A stretch of DNA of 64,000 bases from Chitinophagaceae bacterium. Lineage in GTDB: Bacteria; Bacteroidota; Bacteroidia; Chitinophagales; Chitinophagaceae. Location of the stretch: assembly GCA_003168265.1 (NCBI GenBank), contig PMSV01000019.1, forward strand, positions 408,844 to 472,843. The letters run 5' to 3'. The notes beneath the pieces were generated by a model. The model was not told where the DNA came from. It saw only the letters and a list, made by a program, of their open reading frames with translations, and made no database searches. A program made the position numbers and the translations under genes. Below, in pieces: positions 34,113 to 42,647 of this stretch (its first letter is position 1; each line of letters opens with the position of its first letter).

Positions 34113-35186
34113 TCACGGCTTCACTGCCCAGGCCAAGCCATCCGGTCCCCCTAATTCAATATGTGTAGCCAGTTCCAGTTTCTTCAAATCGATCACAGCA
34201 ACATAATTATCGGGGGTGCATCCTATAAAAGCCCGGCTCCCATCAGGATCCATAAGGATGCCTGCGCCACCATGGCCTGTATTGATTTTCTTTACCAATT
34301 GGTGAGTAACCGCATCGATCACCAGGACGTTGCCATTACCCAAACTGGAAACCAGCACCAGTTTTCCATCTGGAGTGAATTTCAGCCTATTCGCCCCAGG
34401 TGCTTTCACATCCAGTGTGGTGATCAGTTTCTTTGAACCCAGGTCGACTAGGGAAATGACCCCATCCTGTCCAGAGGCAGTCCATAAATCATGTCCATCG
34501 GGAGAAACATCAAATCCTTCTGAGCCTCTGGAAACCGGTACCAAGGTCATGACCCAGTCATGGCGAGGACCAAAATTAGGTGGGGGCCCCTGCCTTTGTT
34601 GCCCGTTCGGCTGTCCTCCTGGCGGAGGCCCTCCCGGTCCTGGACCAAAAGTAAGCAGGGTATCTACGAAAATGCTCACAGATCCGGAGCTTACATTCGT
34701 TGTATATATCCTTTTTTGGTCTGAAGTCACATAAACCATATGGGTGCGGTCCTGACCCGTGCCGATACACCAATCCAGCTTTCCGGAAGCCGGGTCATAG
34801 CGGCCAACCGTTTTTGTGCCTTCAGCAGAGAAATAGAGTTTCCCACCTGAAAAATCCAGCCCATGCGGTCCCATCAGTGGCCTGGTATCAATATCTGCCA
34901 AACGCTTTCCAGCCACCAGGTCAATTACATCGATCTCATGTGACTGTCCTCCGCCAAGTATAGATACATAGGCGATTTTCCCATCATAAGAAGCAATCAC
35001 CTCATGAGGATCGTTGCCCACAGGTACGCGGGTGAGAATCTTGAGTGTTGAAGGATCAATAATCGCCAGAACATGATCCTCCTTGGACAATGCCAGCAAA
35101 ACATGTTGCTGGGCAAACATGCCCTTACACAAAAAAGTCATGCAGACCACCAACAGGCCCTTCAAAATAGTTTGAATATTTCTCAT
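34113..35186 (-). CDS. exported YncE/lactonase-type beta-propeller protein
   Basis: 357 residues with a signal peptide (LLVVCMTFLCKGMFAQ). Seven-bladed propeller repeats of the YVTN/YncE type: VLAIIDPSTLKILTRVPVGNDPHEV, EIDVIDLVAGKRLADID, ISLVDLGSKKLITTLDVKA, VLVIDAVTHQLVKKINTGHG, YVAVIDLKKLELATHIELGG. A Gly/Pro-rich loop (about residues 185-210, GPGPGGPPPGGQ and GPPPNFGP) interrupts one blade. It precedes the TonB receptor on the same strand and is probably co-transcribed, so it may bind or scaffold the ligand in the periplasm. Function unproven. Confidence 0.85.
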   Translation of the reverse strand: MRNIQTILKGLLVVCMTFLCKGMFAQQHVLLALSKEDHVLAIIDPSTLKILTRVPVGNDPHEVIASYDGKIAYVSILGGGQSHEIDVIDLVAGKRLADIDTRPLMGPHGLDFSGGKLYFSAEGTKTVGRYDPASGKLDWCIGTGQDRTHMVYVTSDQKRIYTTNVSSGSVSIFVDTLLTFGPGPGGPPPGGQPNGQQRQGPPPNFGPRHDWVMTLVPVSRGSEGFDVSPDGHDLWTASGQDGVISLVDLGSKKLITTLDVKAPGANRLKFTPDGKLVLVSSLGNGNVLVIDAVTHQLVKKINTGHGGAGILMDPDGSRAFIGCTPDNYVAVIDLKKLELATHIELGGPDGLAWAVKP

Positions 35187-35244
35187 ACAAATGGAATTTT
35201 GAAATTAGCAGCTATAAATATAATCCTTCCGCCATTCCCGTTCC

Positions 35245-35430
35245 TCAGTTGTTCATCTTAAACGCTGCCTCTTTTCCGAGCCAGGCAATAATAACCTGAG
35301 AATCCTTGTCTGAACCATGCCCTGCATCCCAATATAGCCTGATAATCACCTGCTTTTCCTGGTTCTCCCGGCTGGTAGCCATATTTGCGATCATGGTATA
35401 AGAACCCTTTGGTCTATTAATTATTAGTAT
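35245..35430 (-). pseudogene. prolyl-oligopeptidase-like C-terminal remnant
   Basis: The minus strand carries an open stretch without its own start ending in TGA at 35245-35247. It reads RPKGSYTMIANMATSREN, then VIIRLYWDAGHGSDKDSQV and ends FKMNN. The AGHG with a preceding hydrophobic strand resembles the catalytic-His region at the end of S9-type peptidases. Nothing else of such a gene is present. It sits in the 430-base gap before the ECF sigma gene. The family assignment is tentative. Confidence 0.4.
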
Positions 35431-35464
35431 GTTCTTGAATAGGGTTAACGCACACGGTTACCCT

Positions 35465-35481
35465 CTGATAGGGACTATCAG
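35465..35481. repeat. perfect inverted repeat in the ECF sigma upstream region
   Basis: CTGATAG-GGA-CTATCAG, 7-bp arms around a 3-base centre, 137 bases before the sigma-factor ATG. It has no T-tract, so it is not a terminator. It may be an operator or chance. Confidence 0.4.
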
Positions 35482-35617
35482 GAACCAAAAAAGCGCTAAG
35501 GGGCCCGAAAGCATTTACCCCGATTATAGTATTTTTCAATCCTGATGTGATATTTTATCCAGTATTGCGTATAATTAATAAAACTACGGCCCGGGAAATA
35601 ATCATAATCACTCAAAA

Positions 35618-36127
35618 ATGGTTGACCTTGAACAACAGGATGACTTTCTATCAGTAATTGAAGCGAATAAGGGCCTCATTTACAAAGTTACAAATACATT
35701 TTGTAAAGACCTCGAAGACAAAAAGGATCTTTTCCAGGAAATCTCTATGAAAATTTGGAAGTCCTTCGAAAGCTATAGTAAGGAATTTAAACACTCGACC
35801 TGGGTCTACAGGATAGCCTTGAATACTGCCATCTCATTTTACCGTAAAGAGAAATCAAGAAAGAGCAGGAATGCCCCGCTTTCCGAAGGGGTTTTCAATT
35901 TAGCTGATTTTCAGGATAACTTACAAATTGAACGGGGCGCTTATTTATTATCAGGATTTATTTCAGAACTGAAGGAGTTGGACAGAGCATTGATATTGCT
36001 CTATCTGGAAGAAAAAAGTCACAGGGAAATTGCAGAAATCATTGGCATCTCCGAATCAAATGTATCAACCAAAATAAGTAGAATAAAATCCATTCTGAAA
36101 CAGAAATTTTCACAAACCCAAATATAA
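35618..36127 (+). CDS. ECF-type RNA polymerase sigma factor
   Basis: 169 residues. Region 2 (NKGLIYKVTNTFCKDLEDKKDLFQEI, KIWKSFESYSKEFKHSTWVYRIALNTAISFYRK) binds core polymerase and the -10 element; region 4 (LKELDRALILLYLEEKSHREIAEIIGISESNVSTKISRI) is the helix-turn-helix for the -35 element. Six bases separate it from the next gene, which encodes a membrane protein that is probably its anti-sigma factor. This short sigma/membrane-protein pair is frequent in Bacteroidota. Confidence 0.9.
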   Translation: MVDLEQQDDFLSVIEANKGLIYKVTNTFCKDLEDKKDLFQEISMKIWKSFESYSKEFKHSTWVYRIALNTAISFYRKEKSRKSRNAPLSEGVFNLADFQDNLQIERGAYLLSGFISELKELDRALILLYLEEKSHREIAEIIGISESNVSTKISRIKSILKQKFSQTQI

Positions 36128-36133
36128 AATATT

Positions 36134-36793
36134 ATGGAAGAAACGAATTTTGTCCTTTTATGGAAGGACCAATATGAAAAAATTGATCAATCATTGGCTA
36201 TTAATAAAATGCTCCTAAAGGAAGTGATCAGCAAAAAGGCCGGGTCAGCAATCCGATCCTTAATCCGATTCAAGACAAGAGGGGTCATAGCAGCTATTAT
36301 TTATCTAATTTTATTGGGTATGGCTCTCTATTATGCGATTTCGTACTATTCTACCGCTGCAAATTATTTTATCATTTCCATTGGCGCTATTTTCCTGATC
36401 AATGTGAAAGCTCTATATGATTATGTCAGGCATCTTATTTGGGCAAATAACATTGACTTCAATGGAAGCATCACAGAAGTGCAGGAAAAGTTAACGAGGT
36501 TGCAATTATCCATCCTGCAACATAGCCGTATAATGGTATTGCAGCTTCCCTTTTGGACAATTTTTTATTTAAGTGACAAATGGTTTCCGAATGTTGTAAG
36601 TTGGAATTTTATCATCTTTCAGGCATTATTTACTGCTTCCTTTAGTTGGCTCGCTTATTGGCTTTACAAAAATCAGACGATGGAAAATGCAAATAAGAAA
36701 TGGGTTAAAACTTTAATTGAAGGTTCGGGAGGAAAATCTGTTCAGAAAGCCATTGATTTTGCCAGGGAAATTGAAAACTTTAAACAACTTTAG
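36134..36793 (+). CDS. membrane protein, probable anti-sigma factor partner
   Basis: 219 residues: a cytoplasmic N-terminus of about 50 residues (WKDQYEKIDQSLAINKMLL), two membrane helices (about 51-70 and 75-95), an amphipathic stretch, then two more helices (about 132-150 and 160-180) and a cytoplasmic tail. No zinc-binding anti-sigma motif is seen. The 6-base spacing from the ECF sigma gene and the shape of the protein suggest that it holds that sigma at the membrane. Assignment by position. Confidence 0.65.
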   Translation: MEETNFVLLWKDQYEKIDQSLAINKMLLKEVISKKAGSAIRSLIRFKTRGVIAAIIYLILLGMALYYAISYYSTAANYFIISIGAIFLINVKALYDYVRHLIWANNIDFNGSITEVQEKLTRLQLSILQHSRIMVLQLPFWTIFYLSDKWFPNVVSWNFIIFQALFTASFSWLAYWLYKNQTMENANKKWVKTLIEGSGGKSVQKAIDFAREIENFKQL

Positions 36794-36816
36794 TGAAGGC
36801 ATATGAATGTTTCTCT

Positions 36817-37875
36817 TCAAGGGGCAATTCCAATACCATCTCCAAAAGATCCTGAATTAGATATTTGCGAGAGTTGATCATTTTTCCAATAAACAGCGCA
36901 ATTATTATAAGTCCCGGCTATATAAATATTATCACCCGAAACAGCAATTGCTCCTGTCGTCATATTGGCGCTCTTATGCAGAGAATCATTTGGGTCTTGA
37001 AGAATGTTGTTTTTCCAATATATCAGATAGCTGGAATCGATATAGCTAAGCCCCGCTACTTTTATGATCAGACCGGTTCCAGCAATGCAGACATCGTTTC
37101 CATTCAAAGCAATGCTACTGGCCCTGGTATTTATAGTACTATCGGACAGATATTGTGGTGCACCATTTAACCAACAGGTGGCAGTTGAAGCTCCTGATTT
37201 TTGTTCCCATCCCACGATATAAATATTTGTTCCATTTGCCGCTATACCGGTGGCAGAGGAATAAACTGCGTTGGAATCGGAAAGAAAGTATTCAGTGCCA
37301 TTGACCCAGTAAACTGCCTGTACTGAGTTTTGGGTATTGCTCCATCCTGCGACATATACGTCGGAACCTTGAACCGTTATCGCTGTTGCAGAGGATCCAT
37401 ATCCTCCCTGATCAGGCAAGGTGGTCGCCTGGCCATTTAACCAATAAGTGGCGTGATACAAACTATTAGATAACGCTATTCCTGCTACATATATATCACT
37501 CCCCTGGACGGCAATTGCATTTGCAGCAGTCACGGATCCTCCTGGCCCAAGTGCCATCCCTGCGCCATTTTCCCAGACCATCGCAACTTCATCGCCATTT
37601 GCAGTCTCATAATAACCGGCTGTGTAAATATCCGATCCTGAGATCGCCATGCCTTGGCCAACTGAATAGATGGAGCTGGGGGTATTGTTTGTCAGTTCTG
37701 ACGAAGCTCCATTTCCCCAAACTGTAGCGATAGTAGTGGTTGATTGCATTGTCCCTCCGGACACATATACAGCGCCAGATTTAACTGTTTCAGTACCGGG
37801 ATGCTTCTTGCAGCCAAAAAAAGTGAAAACGAAGGCAAAAATAATTCCCAGGTAAATGTTTAGTTTACTAAACAT
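36817..37875 (-). CDS. lipoprotein with repeated 'G-x-DIYVAG' propeller-like motifs
   Basis: The start is taken at the ATG at 37875 (MFSKLNIYLGIIF); the lipobox TFFGC gives a lipidated Cys. The mature protein is a string of about 40-50-residue repeats: a turn 'VQGSDIYVAG' or 'NGTNIYIVGWE', a strand ending 'AVYWVNG' or 'ATCWLNG', then a link with Asp and Ser. There are about seven such units, so a beta-propeller on the cell surface or in the periplasm is likely. It is convergent with the anti-sigma-like gene. Ligand unknown. Confidence 0.68.
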   Translation of the reverse strand: MFSKLNIYLGIIFAFVFTFFGCKKHPGTETVKSGAVYVSGGTMQSTTTIATVWGNGASSELTNNTPSSIYSVGQGMAISGSDIYTAGYYETANGDEVAMVWENGAGMALGPGGSVTAANAIAVQGSDIYVAGIALSNSLYHATYWLNGQATTLPDQGGYGSSATAITVQGSDVYVAGWSNTQNSVQAVYWVNGTEYFLSDSNAVYSSATGIAANGTNIYIVGWEQKSGASTATCWLNGAPQYLSDSTINTRASSIALNGNDVCIAGTGLIIKVAGLSYIDSSYLIYWKNNILQDPNDSLHKSANMTTGAIAVSGDNIYIAGTYNNCAVYWKNDQLSQISNSGSFGDGIGIAP

Positions 37876-38028
37876 AGGAGAAGGCATTTAATTAAATGTA
37901 CAATATATTATGCTCTCTAAAATAAAAAGCAATATCCAAACTGGCAATATATTGCAAAATTTTTTTATCGGAGTCATTCAAGCAAAAGAATGCTAACTCC
38001 CTAAACAATTTCAAAAACCTTTAAGGAA

Positions 38029-38258
38029 TTAAAATAATTTCCTGCCGACCTGACTCTTATTCAGGAATAAAGGCTGCCCAGTCATCAGAAAACCGAGGCC
38101 GAAATAAATTCCACTCAGGAATCTGAAAAGGTTATCCTGGACTGGCTGTGTTGGAAAACTCTCTTGCAAAAATGAGTCGGCCTCTTTAACCAGGAGGTTT
38201 AGACCTCCTAACGAACATATCAATGAAACCAAACCCGGTAAGGTCCTTACATCCTCAG
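38029..38258 (-). pseudogene. DUF4345-like membrane protein remnant
   Basis: The minus strand reads LPGLVSLICSLGGLNLLVKE, then PVQDNLFRFLSGIYFGLGFLM before going out of homology at TGQPLFLNKSQVGRKLF. The 'NLFRFLSGIYFGLG' pattern is typical of DUF4345 membrane proteins (about 130 residues). The frame has no ATG of its own and its first helix and last helix are incomplete, so I treat it as a fragment. It lies directly behind the response-regulator gene. Confidence 0.45.
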
Positions 38259-38878
38259 ATCAACTGATGCTCCATAGCATATTTGGTAATCTGCGCATTG
38301 CTGTTCATTTTCATCTTCGCCATGATCCTTGAACGATAAGTACTGATCGTGGAAGCGCTTATAGATAATATGCCTGAGATCTCTGCAATCGCGTTGCCTG
38401 CAGCGAGGAGTTTGAAAACACTCAATTCCCTTTTCGATAATAAACTATGCACTATACCAGAGCCACCATACTGTGATATTTCCTCCAGCATTATGGTTTT
38501 GGGAAAATGCTTTTTACCGTTCAAAATCATACGGACCGCATGGATGAGTTCAGCTTCTGTTGTGGTTTTGGACAGGTAACCGGAAGCGCCGCTTTGAAAA
38601 GCATCTGTATAATAACGCTCTTCTGCATGGACACTGAGCATCAGTACAGGAAGATTCGGCCGGAATTTGCGTATCTCGAGCAATGCATCCAATCCGTTCA
38701 TCAACGGCATCGCTATATCCATAATGATGAGATCCCATTTGGCGGCCCTAGCCCGGGAGAGCAGGTCTAAACCATTTTCTGCTTCTTCAATATGGGAAAA
38801 GGGGTATTCCTCGAGCATGACTTGTCTCAGGCCATGTCTGACCAATTCATGATCATCTGCTATAAGGATTTTTAGCAT
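38255..38878 (-). CDS. NarL/FixJ-type two-component response regulator
   Basis: 207 residues. Receiver domain at about 1-125 with the acidic pair DDH (8-10), phospho-acceptor Asp54 (LIIMDIAMP), Ser/Thr81-equivalent in MLSVHAEE and Lys in YLSKTTTE. C-terminal LuxR-type helix-turn-helix at about 143-200 (LLSKRELSVFKLLAAGNAIAEISGILSISASTISTYRSRIM). No kinase gene adjoins it, so it is an orphan regulator. ATG at 38878. Confidence 0.93.
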   Translation of the reverse strand: MLKILIADDHELVRHGLRQVMLEEYPFSHIEEAENGLDLLSRARAAKWDLIIMDIAMPLMNGLDALLEIRKFRPNLPVLMLSVHAEERYYTDAFQSGASGYLSKTTTEAELIHAVRMILNGKKHFPKTIMLEEISQYGGSGIVHSLLSKRELSVFKLLAAGNAIAEISGILSISASTISTYRSRIMAKMKMNSNAQITKYAMEHQLI

Positions 38879-39142
38879 GAATAAATAATATTAGGGTACG
38901 ATTAATTCTATCACAAAATTAATCAAGGGGAATTCCGGTAAAATAAACGTAGCAATGATATCCTTGTAAAGAATACACTACAAATCAGAAGTAGCCAAAA
39001 CACTACAAACAACCAGGTTTCGACTAATCGGTACAAAGGCACAAAGCCGCATCAAAATCACTGATTCTGCTATTGCAAGGCTTCTTGCCCTGACTTTTCT
39101 TTACGGTGTGATCCAAATCTTTTGAAATCCTAAAGCGTTCCA

Positions 39143-39622
39143 ATGAAATCCAAATCAGATTTCTCCATTTTCCTGGTAGATGATGACCCTTTCTTTCTCA
39201 ATATCTGCGAAAAGTACCTGAACAATTTAGGTTTTTCAAGAGTCAGCAAATTCGAATCCAGCACTGTTTTCCTCAACAGCCTCCACCAGGAACCTGACCT
39301 CATATTGCTGGATTACAATATGGACTCGCTGAATGGTATCGAAACGCTTCAAAAGATCAAGTGCTTCAATCCCAATGCCTTGGTCATCTTTATTTCCGGA
39401 GATGAGAATATCGATATTGCCATTAACGCACTTAAGTATGGCGCTTTTGACTTCCTGATCAAAAAAAATATCTCGGAAGAAAAACTGAAATCCTTGATTG
39501 ACAAGGGAATTGAAGTGAGAGACCTGATCTCCAAAAAGTCCGGTAAGAACATAATCAGGCAGCTCCTCCCCTTTGTATTTATACTGTCGATGCCAATCCC
39601 GATTCATCAAATCTCCCTTTAA
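39143..39622 (+). CDS. single-domain response regulator
   Basis: 159 residues. Receiver with DDD (13-15), phospho-acceptor Asp57 in LILLDYNMDSL, a Ser in FISGDENID and Lys in FLIKKNISEEKL. The frame ends after a hydrophobic tail (QLLPFVFILSMPIPI). The region just behind is odd: the same frame continues past the TAA with a membrane-helix-like stretch, so the original protein may have been longer. No output domain is present; such proteins relay phosphate to other partners. Confidence 0.85.
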   Translation: MKSKSDFSIFLVDDDPFFLNICEKYLNNLGFSRVSKFESSTVFLNSLHQEPDLILLDYNMDSLNGIETLQKIKCFNPNALVIFISGDENIDIAINALKYGAFDFLIKKNISEEKLKSLIDKGIEVRDLISKKSGKNIIRQLLPFVFILSMPIPIHQISL

Positions 39623-39838
39623 AAATCCCTGCCGATATGTTCAAAAAGGCCCCGCGTCTATTTGAACAGGAGAAAACTGCGACCAGCGCTTCTTCAGATA
39701 GCCTGGTCCAATGCAGTCGGATTATCCATTGCGATTCTGGTCATGGTCTTTCACATAATTACACTTGTTTTGAGGGTCAACCAGGGAATGGAAAAATGGC
39801 TCAAAGTGATCAAGAAATTGAAAAGGGTGTAATCGCTT
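39623..39838 (+). pseudogene. possible lost membrane tail of the preceding regulator
   Basis: In frame with the response regulator, after its TAA at 39620-39622, there is an open stretch of about 70 codons to a TAA near 39836. It lacks an ATG near its beginning but contains RRKLRPALLQIAWSNAVGL and SIAILVMVFHIITLVLRVN, a good membrane helix, and a basic end. Another frame through the same DNA (from ATG 39637) has poorer composition. It could be a broken C-terminal part or a separate small gene with an unseen start. Confidence 0.35.
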
Positions 39839-40451
39839 AATTTCTATCGATAGAGTCCCAATCTGCTTCATAAAGGTTGGCCTCTCCACTGCGTCTTTCA
39901 CTGTAGATCTGCAGCAGGGTAAAAAGGGCAGCTTTCATTTTGCGCTCATGCCTGGCTTTGTAGATTCGTTTCAGTTCTTTAAAAACAGTCTTCATCAGGT
40001 CTGCGAAATCAACGCCTTCGTCATAAATATGTTCAGAATTCTCCTCGATCACCAGGGCCAACGTCATGAGTAGGCCTGCCGCTTCCAAAAAACCTTTTTC
40101 TGCCAAATGCGAACGGCAATGCATGAGAACGGCATCCCCCATCAGGCAAATGCTGCTTTCATCACGAACGGAAATTCGGCCATGGCCTCTTTCCAGGGCT
40201 TCTTCACAGGAAGCACGGAGTAAGGTCTCCAGGACCCCAGGCTCCATTTGCAATAATTTGCAGGCTGTGATAAAAAGATTGAATAAATCCCGATTGATCA
40301 ATTGAAGCAGTCCCGAGCGCATTCGCTCATCCGCTGATTCCAACACACGAAGGCGCAACTCTTTTTCAATCTCCAACTCCAGGAACCTAAGCCTCCAGGT
40401 CATGACAACACCAGATTGTTTTAATTTTTCTTTTGATTTCTCAAGGGGCAT
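39837..40451 (-). CDS. hypothetical helical protein, 204 aa
   Basis: I take ATG 40451 (MPLEKSKEKLKQSG) as start; the open frame to 40544 has no family-like sequence. The product is all-helical, rich in Leu, Glu and Arg (LRFLELEIEKELRLRVLES, KAALFTLLQIYSERRSGEANL), with no signal peptide or membrane segment. It is unlike any family I recognise. It ends four bases inside the preceding plus-strand fragment's end and is followed upstream by a short stretch with a plus-strand terminator. Confidence 0.55.
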   Translation of the reverse strand: MPLEKSKEKLKQSGVVMTWRLRFLELEIEKELRLRVLESADERMRSGLLQLINRDLFNLFITACKLLQMEPGVLETLLRASCEEALERGHGRISVRDESSICLMGDAVLMHCRSHLAEKGFLEAAGLLMTLALVIEENSEHIYDEGVDFADLMKTVFKELKRIYKARHERKMKAALFTLLQIYSERRSGEANLYEADWDSIDRN

Positions 40452-40641
40452 GGGTGAAATGTGAATGGGTGTAAGAAAAGGGGATAGTTTAATAGATAAG
40501 TACCACAAAGGGGGAATTACCCTATGAGTAGAGAATTCAGGCATGCCCTATGACCCTAACCCTAACAGAACGAAACTCATCTAAACCAAAACCATGAGCC
40601 AAAACAAGAAGAAAACCTGCTGAAATCTTTAAAGTGCAATC

Positions 40642-40667
40642 AAACCGGCCCAGGCTGGTTTTTTTTA
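40642..40667 (+). terminator. intrinsic terminator of an unidentified short plus-strand transcript
   Basis: AACCGGCC-CA-GGCTGGTT followed by TTTTTT. Eight-bp stem with one G-U pair. No annotated plus-strand gene precedes it. The only reading frame nearby is a nine-codon one (ATG at 40594, MSQNKKKTC), so it may end a small RNA or a very small gene. Confidence 0.55.
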
Positions 40668-41588
40668 TTCCACCTTCACCTCCCTCCCTTCGAGACTTAT
40701 ATGCAGTTTTTCCGATTTGAGCGCGGACAATGCTGAGAAAAAGGAGATATTTCGGTCCAGGGTCAGGAGATATTGCCGATCAGGTATCCCGCTTGGGTAT
40801 CTGATTTCCACATCATAATAGCGGGCAAATTGTCTGAGGATCTCTGCGATACCATTATGGTTGAAATAGAAAATCCCTTTTTTCCAGGCCACTACCTCGG
40901 CCGTGTCCGCGCCTGTCACAATATGGGGTTGCTCATTGAGGAAAATGGCCTGATCCCCCGGCTTCAAATGGAAGTTTTTTTTCCTCTCATCATGAATGTC
41001 CAGGGAGCCATTAAGTGCCGTCACTCTAAGGTCCGGCTCATCTACATAACTATTGACATTGAATCCTGCATCCGACGTTACAATTTGTTCTTGTCCGGCA
41101 TTCAACTCAAATTGCATGGTCTTCGCTAGTTTGATTTCAAAATAAGCCTCCCCTTGAATTTCTGTTTTATAAGAAGTGGTTGTTGGCCTCGGAATAAGTT
41201 TAAGGTTGGATCCCGAATTGAGCCAGATCTTATTGCTATCTCCGAAATTTATTTGGAGAGCCCGGCTCCCTCTTGGATTAGAAATATTGATATCTGCATT
41301 TTTCGGGAATTCAAATGAAATGATCCCGTCCCCTATTTTCTCGATCGGAAAACCCGGGATCATGCCATTAGCGACACTGTCAAGAGCAATCTTCCGGCCG
41401 CTATTTATAAACAAAAAAGTATGATTTCCCTTTGGAGCAGGCAGGTCCTGCCCGATTAGATCCACGGGAATTGGTCCGGCAGGTTTTTCAGGGGATTTAC
41501 AATAGGCTGCAAAAAAAAATAGGATCAGGAGCTGCGCCCTCCGGGCGCTGATTCTCTTTGCAGAAAATAGAGCTAAACCTGGATTCAT
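40665..41588 (-). CDS. FecR-domain lipoprotein, atypical anti-sigma-like protein
   Basis: 307 residues. The N-terminus has a basic stretch and a hydrophobic signal ending FFFAAYC, a plausible lipobox. The remainder is a FecR periplasmic domain (GDSNKIWLNSGSNLKLI, EIQGEAYFEI, VNSYVDEPDLRVTALNGSLDI, LKPGDQAIF) and the C-terminal secretin-like part (IAEILRQFARYYDVEIRYP). The cytoplasmic anti-sigma segment and the usual central membrane helix of FecR proteins are absent. It lies 51 bases behind an ECF sigma gene on the same strand. It cannot bind that sigma directly unless by another protein. Confidence 0.8.
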   Translation of the reverse strand: MNPGLALFSAKRISARRAQLLILFFFAAYCKSPEKPAGPIPVDLIGQDLPAPKGNHTFLFINSGRKIALDSVANGMIPGFPIEKIGDGIISFEFPKNADINISNPRGSRALQINFGDSNKIWLNSGSNLKLIPRPTTTSYKTEIQGEAYFEIKLAKTMQFELNAGQEQIVTSDAGFNVNSYVDEPDLRVTALNGSLDIHDERKKNFHLKPGDQAIFLNEQPHIVTGADTAEVVAWKKGIFYFNHNGIAEILRQFARYYDVEIRYPSGIPDRQYLLTLDRNISFFSALSALKSEKLHISLEGREVKVE

Positions 41589-41639
41589 GGACGCAAATTT
41601 AGTCCTGCCAGGGCAAAGAAAAATAATTAAAGAAAGAGG

Positions 41640-42332
41640 TCAGGCAATCTTCCTGTCTCCAGCGCTTACTTTATTGATGATATAATCCCTTACTGAACGC
41701 TGGGAAGATTTCATGAAAAAGACGACCGTGGGCTCTGCGATATTCAGCACACGGGCTATATCGTGTTTTGGAAGCCCCAATACATTGCGTAGATGATAGA
41801 CCTGTCGCTCTCTTTTAGTGAGTTTTTGCTGAGCCTCGTTGAGTAATTGGCGGCAACGCTCTGGGATCAAAATATCGCCGATATCGGTCTGTCCCCCTTC
41901 GGGTCCGTCAGAACGCCGATAAGAAGCCAGGAAATTTCTGCGATTCGCCAACTTTACGACGTAGTCAAATACGAGTCTCTTAGTCATGATAAAGAGCCAG
42001 GACTCAATTTCCCGGATACCTTCTATCTTTTTTCGATGGATCCATACGCGGATAAAAACCTCCTGCACGATCTCCTCGGCATGATAGACCGAATGAGTCA
42101 TACGGAAAACATGGGAATACACGAATTCCCGGTATTGCTTGTAAATATTATTGAATGAGTCTTTAAGAAGCTCAGACTCTTCGATGCCATTGAAAAGGCT
42201 TTCCTTTTGGAAGCTTTTTTGTTCATAAATATCATCATCACTTACGACAGCGACTTCTAAGGCAGGATCAGTACTCAAGTCTGGGCATACAGGGGTCTTC
42301 CCTGCTCTATAATTCTTCTTCATGCATGGCAA
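41640..42332 (-). CDS. ECF sigma factor (FecI-like) with N-terminal extension
   Basis: 230 residues. About 55 residues of polar, acidic extension precede the conserved part. Region 2: FNNIYKQYREFVYSHVFRMT, HAEEIVQEVFIRVWIHRKKI, ESWLFIMTKRLVFDYV. Region 4: LTKRERQVYHLRNVLGLPKHDIARVLNIAEPTVVFFMKSSQRSVRDYI. The FecR-domain lipoprotein follows on the same strand. In Bacteroidota such pairs usually control a TonB receptor, but none is adjacent. A later in-frame Met could be the real start. Confidence 0.85.
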   Translation of the reverse strand: MPCMKKNYRAGKTPVCPDLSTDPALEVAVVSDDDIYEQKSFQKESLFNGIEESELLKDSFNNIYKQYREFVYSHVFRMTHSVYHAEEIVQEVFIRVWIHRKKIEGIREIESWLFIMTKRLVFDYVVKLANRRNFLASYRRSDGPEGGQTDIGDILIPERCRQLLNEAQQKLTKRERQVYHLRNVLGLPKHDIARVLNIAEPTVVFFMKSSQRSVRDYIINKVSAGDRKIA

Positions 42333-42647
42333 ATTGATAGATAGATAATTGGAACCCGGTAAAACTAGTGCTGGGAATTGAGCAATACTGGTCAGGAGGA
42401 AATCCTAGGCAACTGGTTAAACCAGCAGCTTACAGACAACCTCTTGTCATAAAAAATTTTAAATGCGTAGTCCGGTCTCATTCGAATGTGATTGGGCTCT
42501 GCCCTATATAAAGACGCATCAAAACAAAAAAAGTACTATTTCCTATCAAAGAATATTTTTAGAATTATCCATTTGATAAATCTCAGGGCAAATCATATTA
42601 AATAATTACTATGTAGGTAGCTGAATTTTAAGGATGTTTAGGACTGA
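42333..42647. other. upstream region of the ECF sigma gene, no gene seen
   Basis: About 315 bases. It contains a short palindrome CTGGTTAAACCAG near 42414-42426 but no convincing promoter pair, RNA gene or coding frame. It likely includes the promoter of the sigma gene on the minus strand. Confidence 0.35.

Noticed and set aside
39637..39840. 67-codon ATG frame behind the single-domain response regulator as a separate gene
   Set aside because: The product is Ser/Gln-rich without structure, while another frame in the same DNA gives a good membrane helix; listed as an uncertain tail instead.
40553..40566. CCCTAACCCTAAC as a telomere-like or origin repeat
   Set aside because: Only two units and no further copies; most likely chance.
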